This document shows, in pieces, positions 26,409 to 37,180 of a stretch of DNA of 46,758 bases (within the stretch, counting starts at the first letter, position 1; the number at the start of each line of letters is the position of its first letter). The notes beneath the pieces were generated by a model. It was not told where the DNA came from. It saw nothing but the letters and a program-made list of their open reading frames with translations, and made no database searches. The translations under genes and the position numbers were made by a program. Location: positions 1 through 46,758 of the forward strand of contig CAINNX010000023.1 in assembly GCA_903851305.1 (NCBI GenBank), given 5' to 3'. Source of the DNA: an uncultured Hyphomicrobiales bacterium. GTDB lineage: Bacteria > Pseudomonadota > Alphaproteobacteria > Rhizobiales > Beijerinckiaceae.

Positions 26409-26493
26409 GCCCCTATGGCGGAACTGGTAGACGCGTCCGACTCAAAATCGGATTCCGCAAGGAGTGCTGGTTCGATTCCGGCTAGGGGCACCA
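26409..26493 (+). tRNA. tRNA-Leu (anticodon CAA)
   Basis: Plus strand, 85 nt with encoded CCA. The acceptor is GCCCCTA/TAGGGGC with A73. The D-arm is GGCGGAACTGGTAGACGC. The anticodon loop CTCAAAA gives CAA, reading UUG. There is a long variable arm (TTCCGCAAGGAGT) and a T-arm GGTTCGATTCC. It is divergent from tRNA-Ser with 150 bp between, and its 3' end faces rppH. Confidence 0.96.
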
Positions 26494-26508
26494 TTTTTAC
26501 CCGAATGC

Positions 26509-27012
26509 TCAGGCCTTGTTCACGAGGCTCGAAAATTCCTGCACCACGCGCTCATAGACGGGCCGCTTGAAGGGAATGATCATGCCCGGCAGATCATTCA
26601 TTGGAACCCATTTCCACGCATCGAATTCCGCTTTGTGACCACCGGCGGGAGACAAAATGTTGATCTCGCTATCTGTGCCTGTGAAGCGCAGCGCAAACCA
26701 TTTTTGCGTTTGCCCGACATAGCGGCCCTTCCAGGCTTCATTGGCAATGTCGTCTGGCAAATCATAAGCAAACCACTCGCGTGCTTCGCCCATGAGCGCC
26801 ACGCTTGTCACATTGGTCTCTTCCGCCAATTCGCGCAGCGCCGCAGCTTGCGGGTCTTCGCCCGCATCAATGCCCCCTTGTGGCATCTGCCATTCGTGGC
26901 CCTCAGCGACATGTTCGCGCAAAGCCTTGTTGGCGCGGCGACCGACAAACACGAGCCCCTGCGCATTGATCAGCATAATGCCAACGCACGGACGATATTT
27001 TTTCTCAGACAT
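26509..27012 (-). CDS. rppH: RNA pyrophosphohydrolase
   Basis: Nudix hydrolase that removes pyrophosphate from the 5' end of mRNA and so triggers RNase E decay. 167 aa with the Nudix box [23 protein letters not shown] (46-68). The conserved glycine near the end of the box is Asn here. The FVGRR and EWQMPQGG motifs are typical for RppH/IalA. It starts 22 bp after the deacetylase gene and is the last gene of the long minus-strand run. Similar placement after ctpA and the deacetylase is common in Rhizobiales. Confidence 0.94.
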   Translation of the reverse strand: MSEKKYRPCVGIMLINAQGLVFVGRRANKALREHVAEGHEWQMPQGGIDAGEDPQAAALRELAEETNVTSVALMGEAREWFAYDLPDDIANEAWKGRYVGQTQKWFALRFTGTDSEINILSPAGGHKAEFDAWKWVPMNDLPGMIIPFKRPVYERVVQEFSSLVNKA

Positions 27013-27034
27013 GCACGTCTTTCAGCTCACGCTC

Positions 27035-28273
27035 TCAACGAGCAACGGTGCGTGCCGGCGCAGAAGCCAATGCCGACAACGGCACGAGGGCGATTCCCCG
27101 CGCCTCAAGACCTTGTGCGAAGCGCGACAGACGGTCAATGGCTTGCGCGCTCACACGCACAACGCCAATGGCGGACCCTTTGTCGCGTGCCAGCGCCTCC
27201 AATTTGCGCAGACCATCATCTTGCTGCTCAGGCCTGCCTGATACATCCAAGTTGATATCCGCGCGCAAGGTTGGGGCGCCTGTGGCCAGCGCCACAGCGG
27301 ATGTCAGCGCTTGGTGCGCACTGCCGTCATCGAAAAATAACAGGCCACGCTCAGCCACATCTTGCAAGATCGGTGACAAGGCTGAGGCACTTGCCATAAA
27401 CCGTGCGCCTTGCAAATGCGTAAGGCCGATGTAGCCGGCAAAGCGGCTCATGTGCCAATGCAATGCATCGAGATTTTTATCGCGCGCCCCATTCAACAGA
27501 AGTGCGCGCATGCCCAATTCATCACTTGCACCAGCACCTTCCATCGGCACTTGCAGCAATATTTCATGACCCAGCAAGCGGGCTTGTTCTGCCTGATCGT
27601 CGAGCTGCACAGAAGTGGAGACAAAAGCAAATGTTACAGTTGCAGGCAAAACTTTGCTCGCCTGCAAACTAATCAGCGCATCGCCACCCAATCCGTTCAC
27701 AACCAATGCCAAACGTGGCGCGCCGGATGGCAGCGCAGACACAGCAGAACGCGGGCTGGCATATACATCCAACGGTCGCGCACCATCGTGCGCCATGCGT
27801 GGCAGCGGCCCATACGGGCCAGCTGTCACAAGACGCGCATCGGGTGCAGGCGTGAGTGCTGCACGGCGCATCTCTTGGGGCACCCGAATAACAATCGCCT
27901 CACCACCATCTGCACCATTGCGACGAATGATTTTCACACCATTCCCCTGTTCGCCAGACGGCGAGATGATGCGCACACCGCCATTGGTGGTCAGCACCTG
28001 AGCATCAGGTGTAGCGGGCGCTGGAATATCCGGAACGGCAATACGACGTGGGGCCGTTGATGGCTCCTGCGCTGCAGCCAAACGGCCAGGCACTGGGGGT
28101 GTTGCGCGATCGGTGACATAAACAAAAGCAACAAGGCTCGCCGCCAAAAGACCCATGCCGCACAATGCCCAAGCGCCCCAGGCCGCATCGCGTGCAGGAG
28201 CGCCATCGAGCGCGTGCGAAGGCGGCACGTAACCCAGTGGCTTGTCGAGATCATCAACCTTCATATGCAACAT
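27035..28273 (-). CDS. divergent polysaccharide deacetylase family protein
   Basis: A 412-aa membrane-anchored periplasmic protein. It has a short cytoplasmic N-terminus (DDLDKPLGYVPP, the family start), one helix at about 32-54, a Pro/Ala-rich linker and a C-terminal YibQ-like divergent deacetylase domain (about 185-405). The domain opens with LALVVNGLGG and includes LLQVPMEGAG, where functional relatives have catalytic D/H residues. It contains TVTFAFVST and RGLLFFDDGSA. The family is often paired with envC and ctpA in envelope maintenance. ATG at 28273 or 28264 are both possible, with neither having a strong ribosome site. Confidence 0.85.
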   Translation of the reverse strand: MLHMKVDDLDKPLGYVPPSHALDGAPARDAAWGAWALCGMGLLAASLVAFVYVTDRATPPVPGRLAAAQEPSTAPRRIAVPDIPAPATPDAQVLTTNGGVRIISPSGEQGNGVKIIRRNGADGGEAIVIRVPQEMRRAALTPAPDARLVTAGPYGPLPRMAHDGARPLDVYASPRSAVSALPSGAPRLALVVNGLGGDALISLQASKVLPATVTFAFVSTSVQLDDQAEQARLLGHEILLQVPMEGAGASDELGMRALLLNGARDKNLDALHWHMSRFAGYIGLTHLQGARFMASASALSPILQDVAERGLLFFDDGSAHQALTSAVALATGAPTLRADINLDVSGRPEQQDDGLRKLEALARDKGSAIGVVRVSAQAIDRLSRFAQGLEARGIALVPLSALASAPARTVAR

Positions 28274-28321
28274 CTCAACGGCTTGAAAACCGGCATATGC
28301 CAGACGCCATTCTTTAAACCT

Positions 28322-28368
28322 GAATCAAAGAGCCCAACGTCCGATCATTACCACCGGTCGTTGGGCTC
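28322..28368 (-). terminator. terminator after ctpA
   Basis: GAGCCCAACG (28359-28368 arm on the minus strand) pairs perfectly with CGTTGGGCTC (28330-28339). A partial inner stem sits in the 19-nt loop, and the U-rich TTTGATT follows. It splits the ctpA end from the deacetylase-rppH pair, which would then need their own promoter. Confidence 0.7.
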
Positions 28369-28409
28369 GTGAAAAATCCCATGCTGAGCAAAGTTAAATG
28401 CTCAAATAG

Positions 28410-29744
28410 TTACTTACCGCTCCGCTCTGCCGGTTTGGCGGGTTCGGTTGCTTGCGCCTTGACATAAGTGCCACGCAGCATGTCGAGAGCCGCCTTCAAC
28501 TGCTTGTCGTTCTTGGGATCGGGCGGCACATAGGCCTGCGATCCGCTCTTTTCTTCTTCACCATTTTTCAAATGGCCCTTGAGCGCTGCTTCGCCCTTTG
28601 TGTCGTCCTTGCCCTTCAACTCATCGGGCACGTCCTGCAAAATCTGAATATCAGGATCAATGCCCTTGGCCTGAATGGAGCGGCCGGACGGCGTGTAATA
28701 ACGCGCTGTGGTCAGACGCAACGCGCCATTGGCTTGACCAAGTGGAATGATCGTCTGCACCGAGCCTTTGCCAAATGAGCGCGTGCCCACAATCGTGGCG
28801 CGCTTGTGATCTTGCAAAGCACCCGCGACAATTTCCGAAGCCGAGGCCGAGCCCCCGTTGATCAACACAATCACCGGCTTGCCCTTCGACAAATCACTCG
28901 GACGCGCATTATAGCGCTGCGTTTCATCGGCATTGCGACCACGGGTCGAGACAATCTCGCCATGGCTCAGGAATGCGTTTGAGACTGCGATGGACTGATC
29001 CAGCAGACCGCCGGGGTTGTTGCGCAGATCAAGAATATAGCCTTTGAATTTGTCGTTCTGGATGTCGGATGTGAATTTGCTGATCGCCGTTTTCACACCA
29101 TCATAGGTTTGCTCATTGAACTGGGTGATGCGGATATAGCCGACATCGTCCCCTTCCTGACGGAAGCGCACAGAACGGATCTGAATCACCGCGCGTGTAA
29201 TAGAAACCTCTTGGGTTTCACGTGCAGAGCCACGCAAAATCGTCAGCTTTACAGCTGTGTTCACTTGGCCGCGCATTTTGTCGACGGCCTGGTTGAGCGT
29301 CATGCCCTGCACGGTCTCGCCATCAATGGCTGAAATAATATCGCCAGACATAATGCCGGCACGCGCGGCGGGGGTGTCATCAATCGGCGTGACAACTTTC
29401 ACCATGCCGTCTTCTTGCGTGACTTCAATACCAAGTCCGCCGAATTCGCCACGCGTCTGAACCTGCATATCGCGGAAGCTTTTGGCATCCATATAGCTGG
29501 AATGGGGATCAAGCGATGTGAGCATGCCCGAGACCGCTGCCTCGATGAGCTTTTGCTCATTGGGCTTCTCGACATAATCCGAGCGGATCTTCTCGAAAAC
29601 ATCACCAAACAGGTTGAGCGTTTTATAAGTATCCGACACGGCTGCATTGGCTGAGCCGGCCATAAACAGGTGCGTTTGCGTGCCAACAATCGCGGTCGAC
29701 GCACCCAAAACAGCACCGAGCAATACAAGCGAAATCTTGCGCAT
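28410..29744 (-). CDS. ctpA: carboxy-terminal processing peptidase (S41)
   Basis: A periplasmic serine protease acting on C-termini of envelope proteins and often on peptidoglycan hydrolases. 444 aa from ATG 29744; the upstream in-frame extension to 29783 lies within the preceding gene. It has an N-terminal signal/anchor (5-34), a PDZ domain about 97-180 and the S41 core. The catalytic S301 (GGSASASEI), K326 (SFGKGS) and Q330 keep the 25- and 4-residue spacing of CtpB. The start shares one base with the stop of the EnvC-like gene (TAATG), so coupled expression of the protease and the amidase activator is likely. Confidence 0.94.
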   Translation of the reverse strand: MRKISLVLLGAVLGASTAIVGTQTHLFMAGSANAAVSDTYKTLNLFGDVFEKIRSDYVEKPNEQKLIEAAVSGMLTSLDPHSSYMDAKSFRDMQVQTRGEFGGLGIEVTQEDGMVKVVTPIDDTPAARAGIMSGDIISAIDGETVQGMTLNQAVDKMRGQVNTAVKLTILRGSARETQEVSITRAVIQIRSVRFRQEGDDVGYIRITQFNEQTYDGVKTAISKFTSDIQNDKFKGYILDLRNNPGGLLDQSIAVSNAFLSHGEIVSTRGRNADETQRYNARPSDLSKGKPVIVLINGGSASASEIVAGALQDHKRATIVGTRSFGKGSVQTIIPLGQANGALRLTTARYYTPSGRSIQAKGIDPDIQILQDVPDELKGKDDTKGEAALKGHLKNGEEEKSGSQAYVPPDPKNDKQLKAALDMLRGTYVKAQATEPAKPAERSGK

Positions 29745-31030
29745 TATCCGCGAACCTTTTCCAGCTCGGCCTTTGCCCACCATGGGCCCGGGTCGATGGC
29801 CGCCCCGTCTTTTCTGAATTCAACATAGAGAATGGGCTGGCCCGCGCCAAGTGCAAGTGCAGTGGCAAGTGCGGTTCTGGCACTGCCATCACCCATGGTT
29901 GCGACCGGCTCGCCGGCTAAGACAAATTGTCCCACTTCGACGGTGATGCGCTCCATACCAGCCAGAACAACATAATAGCCCCCGCCCGCATTCAGGATCA
30001 AAAGCTGACCATAGGTGCGGTAGGGACCCGAAAAGGCCACCCACCCATCGGAAGGCGCTGCCACAGGGACCCCCGGACGTGTGGCCAGAGACAAGCCCTT
30101 CTCGGTCCCGCCCAATCCGTCAGAGGCACCAAATGTCTTCACGATTTTACCCGAGACCGGCAATGGCAGGAGACCTTTGGCATCGGCGAAGGCAATCTTT
30201 GGTGCCAGTCGTGCCGGATCACCAAACGGCAAAGCTGCCGTGCGGGTGCCGGCCCGCGCGCGCGCTGCATCGGCAGCTTTGGCCTCCTCGGCAGCGCGAT
30301 TAGAGGCTGCAATCTCGGTTTCTGAACGATTGATCAGATCCCGGACATCGGGCGATTGAAGGGCCAGCTCCGACAGGCGTCGGCGTTGCTCGGCGAGTTT
30401 TTGTTCATTGTCCTTGAGCGCACCTTGGCGCGCGACGACCAGACTTTGCAGCTTTTCATTATCGCGCGCAAAAGCGGCCGCCTCGGCCGCCAGCCGCTCC
30501 TTTTCCTGCGCAATGTTTTTGCGCAGCTCAACCAACTCGTTGAGATCGCCCGCTAGCGCTTGGGATTCGGAGCGCAATTCCGGCAAAACAGCGCCCAACA
30601 TCATGGCTGTGCGCACCGATTGCAACGCATCTTCGGGCGAAGCGAGAAGCGCGGGTGGCATGCCACGGCGCATCCGCTGCAAAACCGCAAGCACTTCAGC
30701 GAGCACCGCGCGTCGACTCTCCAAAGATGCGCGGATCGCTTCTTCACTACCGGTTGCAAGATCGAGCCTTTTTTCAATCTCGGTCATGCGCACCTGGGCC
30801 TGACGCATTTTGGCCCCCGTCTCGATCAGCGCAGCATTGAGCCGCGTGCGATCCATGCGGATGGCCTCAGCCTCTGTCTCCAAGGCGCGACGGCGCTCTT
30901 CCACCGCATGCAGCTCGCTCTGGATAGCTTTGGGGTCCCGGGCTGGTGTTTGCGCAAGGGCAGGTGTGACTGCGGCCTGAAGCCACAGTCCCGCACCTAT
31001 CAAAATCCAACTGGCGCCATTTCGAATCAT
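29744..31030 (-). CDS. envC: EnvC-like murein hydrolase activator (degenerate M23)
   Basis: A periplasmic protein that activates cell-wall amidases at division. About 428 aa from ATG 31030, which gives a clean signal peptide ending TPALA. A GTG at 31081 would add 17 residues. Two long coiled-coil stretches (about 30-250) precede a LytM domain whose zinc ligands are gone: GLSLATRPG replaces HxGxD and ILYVEF replaces HLHFE. This loss is the hallmark of EnvC-type regulators and not of active endopeptidases. It is followed by ctpA, sharing one base. Confidence 0.9.
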   Translation of the reverse strand: MIRNGASWILIGAGLWLQAAVTPALAQTPARDPKAIQSELHAVEERRRALETEAEAIRMDRTRLNAALIETGAKMRQAQVRMTEIEKRLDLATGSEEAIRASLESRRAVLAEVLAVLQRMRRGMPPALLASPEDALQSVRTAMMLGAVLPELRSESQALAGDLNELVELRKNIAQEKERLAAEAAAFARDNEKLQSLVVARQGALKDNEQKLAEQRRRLSELALQSPDVRDLINRSETEIAASNRAAEEAKAADAARARAGTRTAALPFGDPARLAPKIAFADAKGLLPLPVSGKIVKTFGASDGLGGTEKGLSLATRPGVPVAAPSDGWVAFSGPYRTYGQLLILNAGGGYYVVLAGMERITVEVGQFVLAGEPVATMGDGSARTALATALALGAGQPILYVEFRKDGAAIDPGPWWAKAELEKVRG

Positions 31031-31073
31031 GGGCCCAGCATAGGCATGGCAAAGGTGGCTGTAACGAGGCAGG

Positions 31074-31556
31074 TCAGACACGATGATAAGGGTGGCCCGA
31101 AAGAATAGTAATTGCGCGATAGATTTGCTCGGCCGCCATAATGCGCACCAGCTGATGAGGCCAGGTCATCGCGCCAAAGGCCAGAACCAGTGAGGCTTTG
31201 GCGCGCAGCTCGGGGTCGATCCCGTCCGCTCCGCCAATGAGAAGTGCATAGGCCGGGGCGCCGCCATCGCGCGCAGCACCCAGATCAGCCGCAAAAGCCT
31301 CGCTGCCCAAGGTCTTGCCGCGCTCATCGAGCACGATCAGGCGCGCGCCTGCGGGAATATGGGTGGTGAGTAGGCGGGCTTCTTCAGCCTTGCGGTCTTC
31401 GGGGCGGCGCGCGCGCGATTCATCGGCCTCACGCATATCCACCCCGGTCAAGCCTACGCTGCGCGCAGAGGCTTGCGCTCGCTCAAGATAACGGGCGCAA
31501 ATTTCTCTCTCGGGGCCGGTCTTCAACCGCCCGATGGCCGACAGGAGGACGCGCAA
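31074..31556 (-). CDS. rlmH: 23S rRNA (pseudouridine1915-N3)-methyltransferase
   Basis: A 160-aa SPOUT methyltransferase acting on helix 69 of 23S rRNA in assembled 70S ribosomes. The family start (RVLLSAIGRLKTGPE), the SAM-knot LIGGADG and the terminal YHRV are all present. The start codon appears to be TTG (31556). No ATG fits the conserved N-terminus. It follows rsfS by 25 bp, a conserved pairing. Confidence 0.94.
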   Translation of the reverse strand: MRVLLSAIGRLKTGPEREICARYLERAQASARSVGLTGVDMREADESRARRPEDRKAEEARLLTTHIPAGARLIVLDERGKTLGSEAFAADLGAARDGGAPAYALLIGGADGIDPELRAKASLVLAFGAMTWPHQLVRIMAAEQIYRAITILSGHPYHRV

Positions 31557-31581
31557 GAGGCTCTTACAAGATCACCGCGCC

Positions 31582-32067
31582 TCACGCGCGGCGATCAGCC
31601 TTCTGCTCGGCCGGACGATCTCCGCCCCACAATTTCTCCAGATTGTAGAACTGGCGAACTTCGGGACGGAACAGATGGACGATAACATCGCCCGCATCGA
31701 CCAACACCCAATCACAATTGGGCAGGCCTTCGATGCGTGGCAACGGAAAGCCACCTTCCTTGCAACCCTTGGAGACGCGGTCAGCGATCGCGTTCACATG
31801 GGTCGTCGAGCGGCCTGTTGCGATAATCATCGCATCGGCGACAGACGTTTTGCCGTGAAGATCAATCGACAGAACATCCTCAGCCTTCGCATCATCGAGG
31901 CTGTTGAGAATGTTGCGAACGAGATGGCCGGTATCGGGTTCAGCCTGAACACGAACCGGTTGGAGCGGTGTTTCACCTGCTCCGGCTTGGACCGTGGGTG
32001 ACAGAGCCTGTTTCTCCTTGGTGCCACGCGACGCGCGGCGCGGAGGTAATGTGGGCGACTTCGCCAT
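31582..32067 (-). CDS. rsfS: ribosomal silencing factor RsfS (Iojap)
   Basis: Binds uL14 and blocks joining of the ribosomal subunits under starvation. 161 aa from ATG 32067. The N-terminal 50 residues are a Pro/Arg-rich extension. The core (LVRNILNSLDDAKAEDVLSID, then IATGRSTTHVNAIADRV and WVLVDAGDVIVHLF) is standard. It lies 19 bp after nadD, in the usual nadD-rsfS-rlmH order. Confidence 0.95.
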   Translation of the reverse strand: MAKSPTLPPRRASRGTKEKQALSPTVQAGAGETPLQPVRVQAEPDTGHLVRNILNSLDDAKAEDVLSIDLHGKTSVADAMIIATGRSTTHVNAIADRVSKGCKEGGFPLPRIEGLPNCDWVLVDAGDVIVHLFRPEVRQFYNLEKLWGGDRPAEQKADRRA

Positions 32068-32086
32068 TTTGTTCAACTCTTCTCTT

Positions 32087-32806
32087 TCAAAGCGTCGATT
32101 GGCCAATCGACGCAGGTCGGGGAGCAAGCACGCCAGTCCCTGAACGACGCAATTGCGTCGAAGAGGTCTCTGACCGGCGGCCATGCAGGAACAGAAAAGC
32201 CGGAGCCAAAGCACGCGGCAAAAGCTGCGCCTCATTCTCGGCATAACGATAACGGGCCAGATATTGCCCGGCGCGGCTATGCACCGCCTTCAATGTTGAG
32301 CCCGGACGATCAATGACCGCCAACGGCACAAGCTGGGCAATATCTCGCCAGCGCTGCCAGCGATGGAATTGCGCCAGATTATCAGCCCCCATCAGCCAGA
32401 CAAAATCCACGCCCCGACACCGGCGCGTCAGATAGGAGATCGTATCATATGTGTAGCGCGTGCCAATCTCGGCTTCAAAACCCGTGATATCGATCTGCGG
32501 ATGATCACCCATCCGCCGCGCGGCAGCCATGCGCTCAGCCAAGGTTGGAAGCCCGGCTGTGTCCTTCAGCGGATTGCCCGGTGTGACAATCCACCATACA
32601 CGGTCGAGCCGCATGCGGGACAGAGCAATTTCACTGACCAGTAAATGACCGTCATGGGGGGGATTGAACGAGCCGCCGAACAAGCCAATGCGCATACCTT
32701 TGCCGTGCGGAGGCAGAAGCGCCGGCAAGCGCGGGCCTCCCTCAGCAGCGATAAAGCGCGGCGGCTTGGCGCTGCGCAGCGCGGGGCGCGGCGGCGTGTC
32801 GCTCAC
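32087..32806 (-). CDS. nadD: nicotinate-nucleotide adenylyltransferase
   Basis: Makes nicotinate adenine dinucleotide in NAD synthesis. 239 aa from the GTG at 32806, which overlaps the proA TGA (GTGA). The nucleotidyltransferase signature [14 protein letters not shown] follows a 37-residue extension of a kind usual in Rhizobiales. A shorter start at the ATG just before it (32695) cannot be excluded. The [11 protein letters not shown] motif near the centre is the second ATP-site block. Confidence 0.92.
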   Translation of the reverse strand: MSDTPPRPALRSAKPPRFIAAEGGPRLPALLPPHGKGMRIGLFGGSFNPPHDGHLLVSEIALSRMRLDRVWWIVTPGNPLKDTAGLPTLAERMAAARRMGDHPQIDITGFEAEIGTRYTYDTISYLTRRCRGVDFVWLMGADNLAQFHRWQRWRDIAQLVPLAVIDRPGSTLKAVHSRAGQYLARYRYAENEAQLLPRALAPAFLFLHGRRSETSSTQLRRSGTGVLAPRPASIGQSTL

Positions 32807-34092
32807 GGACGCGTCTGACCGTTGCCGCGCACGCGGTATTTGAACGAGCATAATTGCGCCAGACCCACAGGCCCGCGCGCATGCATGCGGCCTGTGGCAA
32901 TGCCGATTTCCGCACCAAAGCCAAACTCGCCACCATCTGCAAATTGCGTCGAGGCATTGTGCATGACAATGGCTGAATCCACTTCGCTCAAGAAGCGTTC
33001 GGCCGCCGCTTTGTCTTCGGTGACGATGCAATCGGTGTGATGCGAGCCATTGGTCTCAATATGGTCAATCGCCTCATCGAGCCCGTCCACCACGCGGCAG
33101 GCAATGATGGAATCGAGATATTCAAGCTTCCAGTCTTCTTCGCTGGCCGCGACAACGCGCGCATCGGCTTGCAGCGTTGCAGCATCGCCGCGCACTTCAC
33201 ATTTTTCATCGAGCAGCATTTTGACCAGCGGTGCGAGATGCGTCTCTGCTACCGCCTTGTCGACGAGCAACGTCTCTGCCGCGCCGCAAATACCGGTGCG
33301 GCGCAATTTCGCGTTGCGCACAATGGTCTTTGATTTTTCGAGATCGGCTGCGCCATGAATATAGACATGCACAATGCCCTCAAGATGGGCAAAGACCGGC
33401 ACGCGCGCTTCATCCTGCACGCGCGCGACGAGGCTTTTTCCGCCGCGCGGCACGATGACATCCAGCGTACCACCCAGACCCTTGAGCATTTCACCCACCG
33501 CCGCACGATCCTTGACCGGCACGCGCGAAATGGCGGCTTCCGGCAGACCTGCTTCGCGCAAGCCCTGCACGAGGCAGGCGTGAATGAGCGCCGAGGAGTG
33601 CAGAGAATCCGATCCGCCACGCAAAATGCAGGCATTGCCCGCCTTCAGGCAAAGCGCGCCCGCATCAGCTGTGACATTCGGGCGGCTTTCATAGATCACG
33701 CCAATCACGCCCAGCGGCGTAGACACGCGCTCGATCTTCAAACCATTGGGCCGCTCAAAAACTTCCAGCACTTTGCCTACAGGATCGGGCAGATCAGCAA
33801 TCGCCTCGACACCTTTGGCCATAGCTTCAATGCGCGCCGGATCGAGCAAGAGACGATCAAGCATGGCCATGGCGGCACCAGCGGCTTCAGCCGCCTGCAT
33901 GTCTTGTGCATTCGCCGCAATGATTTCACCCACATGCGCACGCATGGCGCTTGCGGCTGCGCGCAGAGCCTTGTCTTTCACCTCGCGTGAGCTCAGCGCC
34001 ACCGCACGTGCGGCACGGCGTGCATCAAGGCCCAGTGCCGCCATCAGGGCTGGCACATCTTGCACTTGGTCGAGGGAGGCAGATTTGGTCAT
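32803..34092 (-). CDS. proA: gamma-glutamyl phosphate reductase
   Basis: Second step of proline synthesis, reducing glutamyl-5-phosphate to the semialdehyde with NADPH. 429 aa of the aldehyde dehydrogenase superfamily. The catalytic cysteine is C269 in [13 protein letters not shown]. The cofactor-side motif [12 protein letters not shown] and the [24 protein letters not shown] block are typical. It is encoded 37 bp after proB. The stop overlaps the nadD start. Confidence 0.96.
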   Translation of the reverse strand: MTKSASLDQVQDVPALMAALGLDARRAARAVALSSREVKDKALRAAASAMRAHVGEIIAANAQDMQAAEAAGAAMAMLDRLLLDPARIEAMAKGVEAIADLPDPVGKVLEVFERPNGLKIERVSTPLGVIGVIYESRPNVTADAGALCLKAGNACILRGGSDSLHSSALIHACLVQGLREAGLPEAAISRVPVKDRAAVGEMLKGLGGTLDVIVPRGGKSLVARVQDEARVPVFAHLEGIVHVYIHGAADLEKSKTIVRNAKLRRTGICGAAETLLVDKAVAETHLAPLVKMLLDEKCEVRGDAATLQADARVVAASEEDWKLEYLDSIIACRVVDGLDEAIDHIETNGSHHTDCIVTEDKAAAERFLSEVDSAIVMHNASTQFADGGEFGFGAEIGIATGRMHARGPVGLAQLCSFKYRVRGNGQTRP

Positions 34093-34129
34093 GGTATCGA
34101 TCTAACAGGAGGAAATTCAGACTGTCACT

Positions 34130-35257
34130 TTATTCGCTGCCCAACGCCATATCATCGCGATGAATCATCTCGGATTGGCCCGGCATGCCCAGAATAGCCT
34201 CGATTTCGCGGGAATTGCGCCCAGCTATGCGGGCGGCCTCCAGCGCATCATAAGCGACCAGTCCACGACCAATCTCGGCACCACGCGGATCGCGAATGAC
34301 GATGCAATCGCCACGCGCGAACGAACCCTCAAGCCGAAGCACACCCGCCGGCAACAGACTGGCGCCTGTCAGCAGCGCTTTGGCAGCGCCCTCATCAATA
34401 TGCACTGTGCCGCGCGGCTCGAGCGAACCTGCGATCCATTTCTTGCGCGCCGTCACCGGATTGGAGGGCGTCAAGAACCAGGTGCAGCGACCGCCCTCGG
34501 CAATGCGCTTCACAGGATTGGTCACACGCCCATCGGCAATCACCATATGAGTGCCGCCAGTGGTCGCGATTTTAGCCGCTTCAATTTTCGTGCGCATGCC
34601 GCCACGCGACATTTCGCTGGCAGCCCCGCCCGCCATGGCTTCGATCTCAGCCGAAATGCGCGGCACAACGGGGATCAATGTGGCATTGGGATCTTCATGC
34701 GGCGGCGCTGTGTAAAGCCCGTCAATGTCTGACAGCAGCACAAGCAGATCAGCGCTGGCCATGGTCGCCACGCGCGCAGCCAAGCGATCATTGTCGCCGT
34801 AACGAATTTCGGTTGTGGCGACTGTGTCATTCTCGTTGATCACAGGCACAGCGCGCAATTCGAGCAACTTGCCGATGGTCTCGCGCGCATTGAGATAGCG
34901 CTGGCGCTCTTCCGTATCATTCAGCGTGACAAGAATTTGCCCAGCGGTGATGCCGCGTGCGCCCAAAACCTCTGACCATGTCCGCGCCAGCGAGATCTGG
35001 CCGACAGCCGCCGCAGCCTGACTTTCTTCCAGTCGCAGCGAGCCTTTCGGCAATTTCAGAAATGTCCGCCCCAGCGCAATGGAGCCGGACGACACGACCA
35101 GCACATCGCAGCCCTCGCGATGCAAAGCGACCAGATCATCGGCCAGTGCCTCAAGCCAGTCGCGCTTCAGCGCGCCTTGCGTGTGATCAACCAGCAAAGA
35201 CGAGCCGACTTTCACAACAATGCGGCGGAAGTTTTTGAGAGAGGGCACGTTGGTCAC
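34130..35257 (-). CDS. proB: glutamate 5-kinase
   Basis: First and feedback-regulated step of proline synthesis. 375 aa from GTG 35257. The open frame continues to 35341 but would overlap obgE. It has an amino-acid kinase domain ([29 protein letters not shown] and MGTK-like [10 protein letters not shown]) and a C-terminal PUA domain (about 280-365), which most proteobacterial ProB have. The start has only a distant AAGG. It begins 13 bp after obgE. Confidence 0.95.
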   Translation of the reverse strand: MTNVPSLKNFRRIVVKVGSSLLVDHTQGALKRDWLEALADDLVALHREGCDVLVVSSGSIALGRTFLKLPKGSLRLEESQAAAAVGQISLARTWSEVLGARGITAGQILVTLNDTEERQRYLNARETIGKLLELRAVPVINENDTVATTEIRYGDNDRLAARVATMASADLLVLLSDIDGLYTAPPHEDPNATLIPVVPRISAEIEAMAGGAASEMSRGGMRTKIEAAKIATTGGTHMVIADGRVTNPVKRIAEGGRCTWFLTPSNPVTARKKWIAGSLEPRGTVHIDEGAAKALLTGASLLPAGVLRLEGSFARGDCIVIRDPRGAEIGRGLVAYDALEAARIAGRNSREIEAILGMPGQSEMIHRDDMALGSE

Positions 35258-35270
35258 GGGTCGTCGAGCC

Positions 35271-36344
<1,074 letters not shown>

Positions 36345-36370
36345 CTATCCGAGCCCAAGGCGCGGAGCAA

Positions 36371-36405
36371 TGGAAAGGCCCACAAGTGATCCCACTGTGG
36401 GCCTT
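36371..36405 (-). terminator. hairpin between GNAT gene and obgE
   Basis: AAGGCCCACA (36375-36384) and TGTGGGCCTT (36396-36405) make a perfect 10-bp stem. On the minus strand the 3' arm runs into TTTCC, a short U-run. It could partly separate the ribosomal/GNAT part from obgE and downstream genes. Confidence 0.55.
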
Positions 36406-36427
36406 CACGGTTAATGCGGCCGCCCTT

Positions 36428-37000
36428 TCAGGCGGCAGTTTGGGGCCGGGCAATGCGCCCGGCAGCGTCCGCGCGCAGGGTAAGCCAGTCTCTCCGACTG
36501 ATGCCCGAGCGGCCATCTGCCCCCGCAGGCGGAAATCCCACCCGGGCAAGGACCGTTGCCGCCGGACTGTCTACCGGTGTCGCTGGCGTTTCGATCCGGG
36601 TGGCCTGGCTCAGCACAAAAGCCATATCGAGCACGGCCACGATGCCTTCGCGCATCAGCCCCTGCCCCCAATGGGGGCGCCCGAGCCAATAACCCAAAGC
36701 CAGCTTGTCTGGCCCGGCAGCCTGAACGCCAACAATGCCCAGAAAAGCGGACGGGTCTTGGCGTGGCGTCACCGCCAGCACCATGCCCTCGCCCGCGACA
36801 TTGACGCGGCGTGCGCCGATGACGAAATCCTGCGCCTCGCTAACGCCAAAAGGCGGCTGCAGGCAGGCAGTCATTTTGGCGACATCCGCATCGGCGGCCA
36901 GGCGCGCAAAAGCCGGGACATCAGCGGCGCGCGGCCAGCGCAGCCACAGACGGGCGGTTTCGATCCGGAAGACATCGTCACGTGTCAGCTCGGGGAACAT
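36428..37000 (-). CDS. GNAT family N-acetyltransferase (RimJ/RimL-like)
   Basis: A 190-aa acetyltransferase, starting at ATG 37000 with GGAG 7 nt upstream (a TTG at 37012 is less likely). The IETARLWLRWPRAADVPAFARLAAD start and ALGYWLGRPHWGQGLMREGIVAVLD, with the GQGLMREG acetyl-CoA loop, place it in the RimJ/RimL-like group. Target is unknown. Its insertion between rpmA and obgE is common in Rhizobiales. Confidence 0.85.
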   Translation of the reverse strand: MFPELTRDDVFRIETARLWLRWPRAADVPAFARLAADADVAKMTACLQPPFGVSEAQDFVIGARRVNVAGEGMVLAVTPRQDPSAFLGIVGVQAAGPDKLALGYWLGRPHWGQGLMREGIVAVLDMAFVLSQATRIETPATPVDSPAATVLARVGFPPAGADGRSGISRRDWLTLRADAAGRIARPQTAA

Positions 37001-37024
37001 GGCAAGCTCCAATCCAGAACGACG

Positions 37025-37052
37025 AAGGGGAAGCGGTCTCCCGCTTCCCCTT
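37025..37052. terminator. 12-bp hairpin between rpmA and GNAT genes
   Basis: AAGGGGAAGCGG, loop TCTC, CCGCTTCCCCTT: a perfect 12-bp stem with 4-nt loop just upstream of the GNAT start. Only a short T pair follows on either strand, so it may be a weak terminator or an RNA-processing structure. Confidence 0.5.
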
Positions 37053-37114
37053 GATCCCCTTATCAGGGACTGGACTGGTCCGGATCTCTTGGGCTTTGCC
37101 CTTTTGATCCTTGA

Positions 37115-37173
37115 GGTTTGAAGAACCTGTCCACCGGGTCTCGCGAGAGACGGTGGAGGTTCTTCGTCAAACC
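37115..37173. repeat. 59-bp near-perfect palindrome after rpmA
   Basis: The arms GGTTTG.AAGAACCT..CCACCG and CGGTGG.AGGTTCTT...CAAACC face each other around the perfect centre TCTCGCGAGA (37139-37148). It begins 7 bp beyond the rpmA stop. There is no U-run on the minus strand, so it is not a standard intrinsic terminator. Possible readings are an RNA-end structure, a small mobile palindromic unit or a protein-binding site. Confidence 0.75.
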
Positions 37174-37180
37174 ACCACCG

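Noticed and set aside
29744-31030. An active M23 endopeptidase
   Set aside because: Zinc ligands are missing (GLSLATRPG and ILYVEF in place of the HxxxD and HxH motifs), so it is called an EnvC-type activator.
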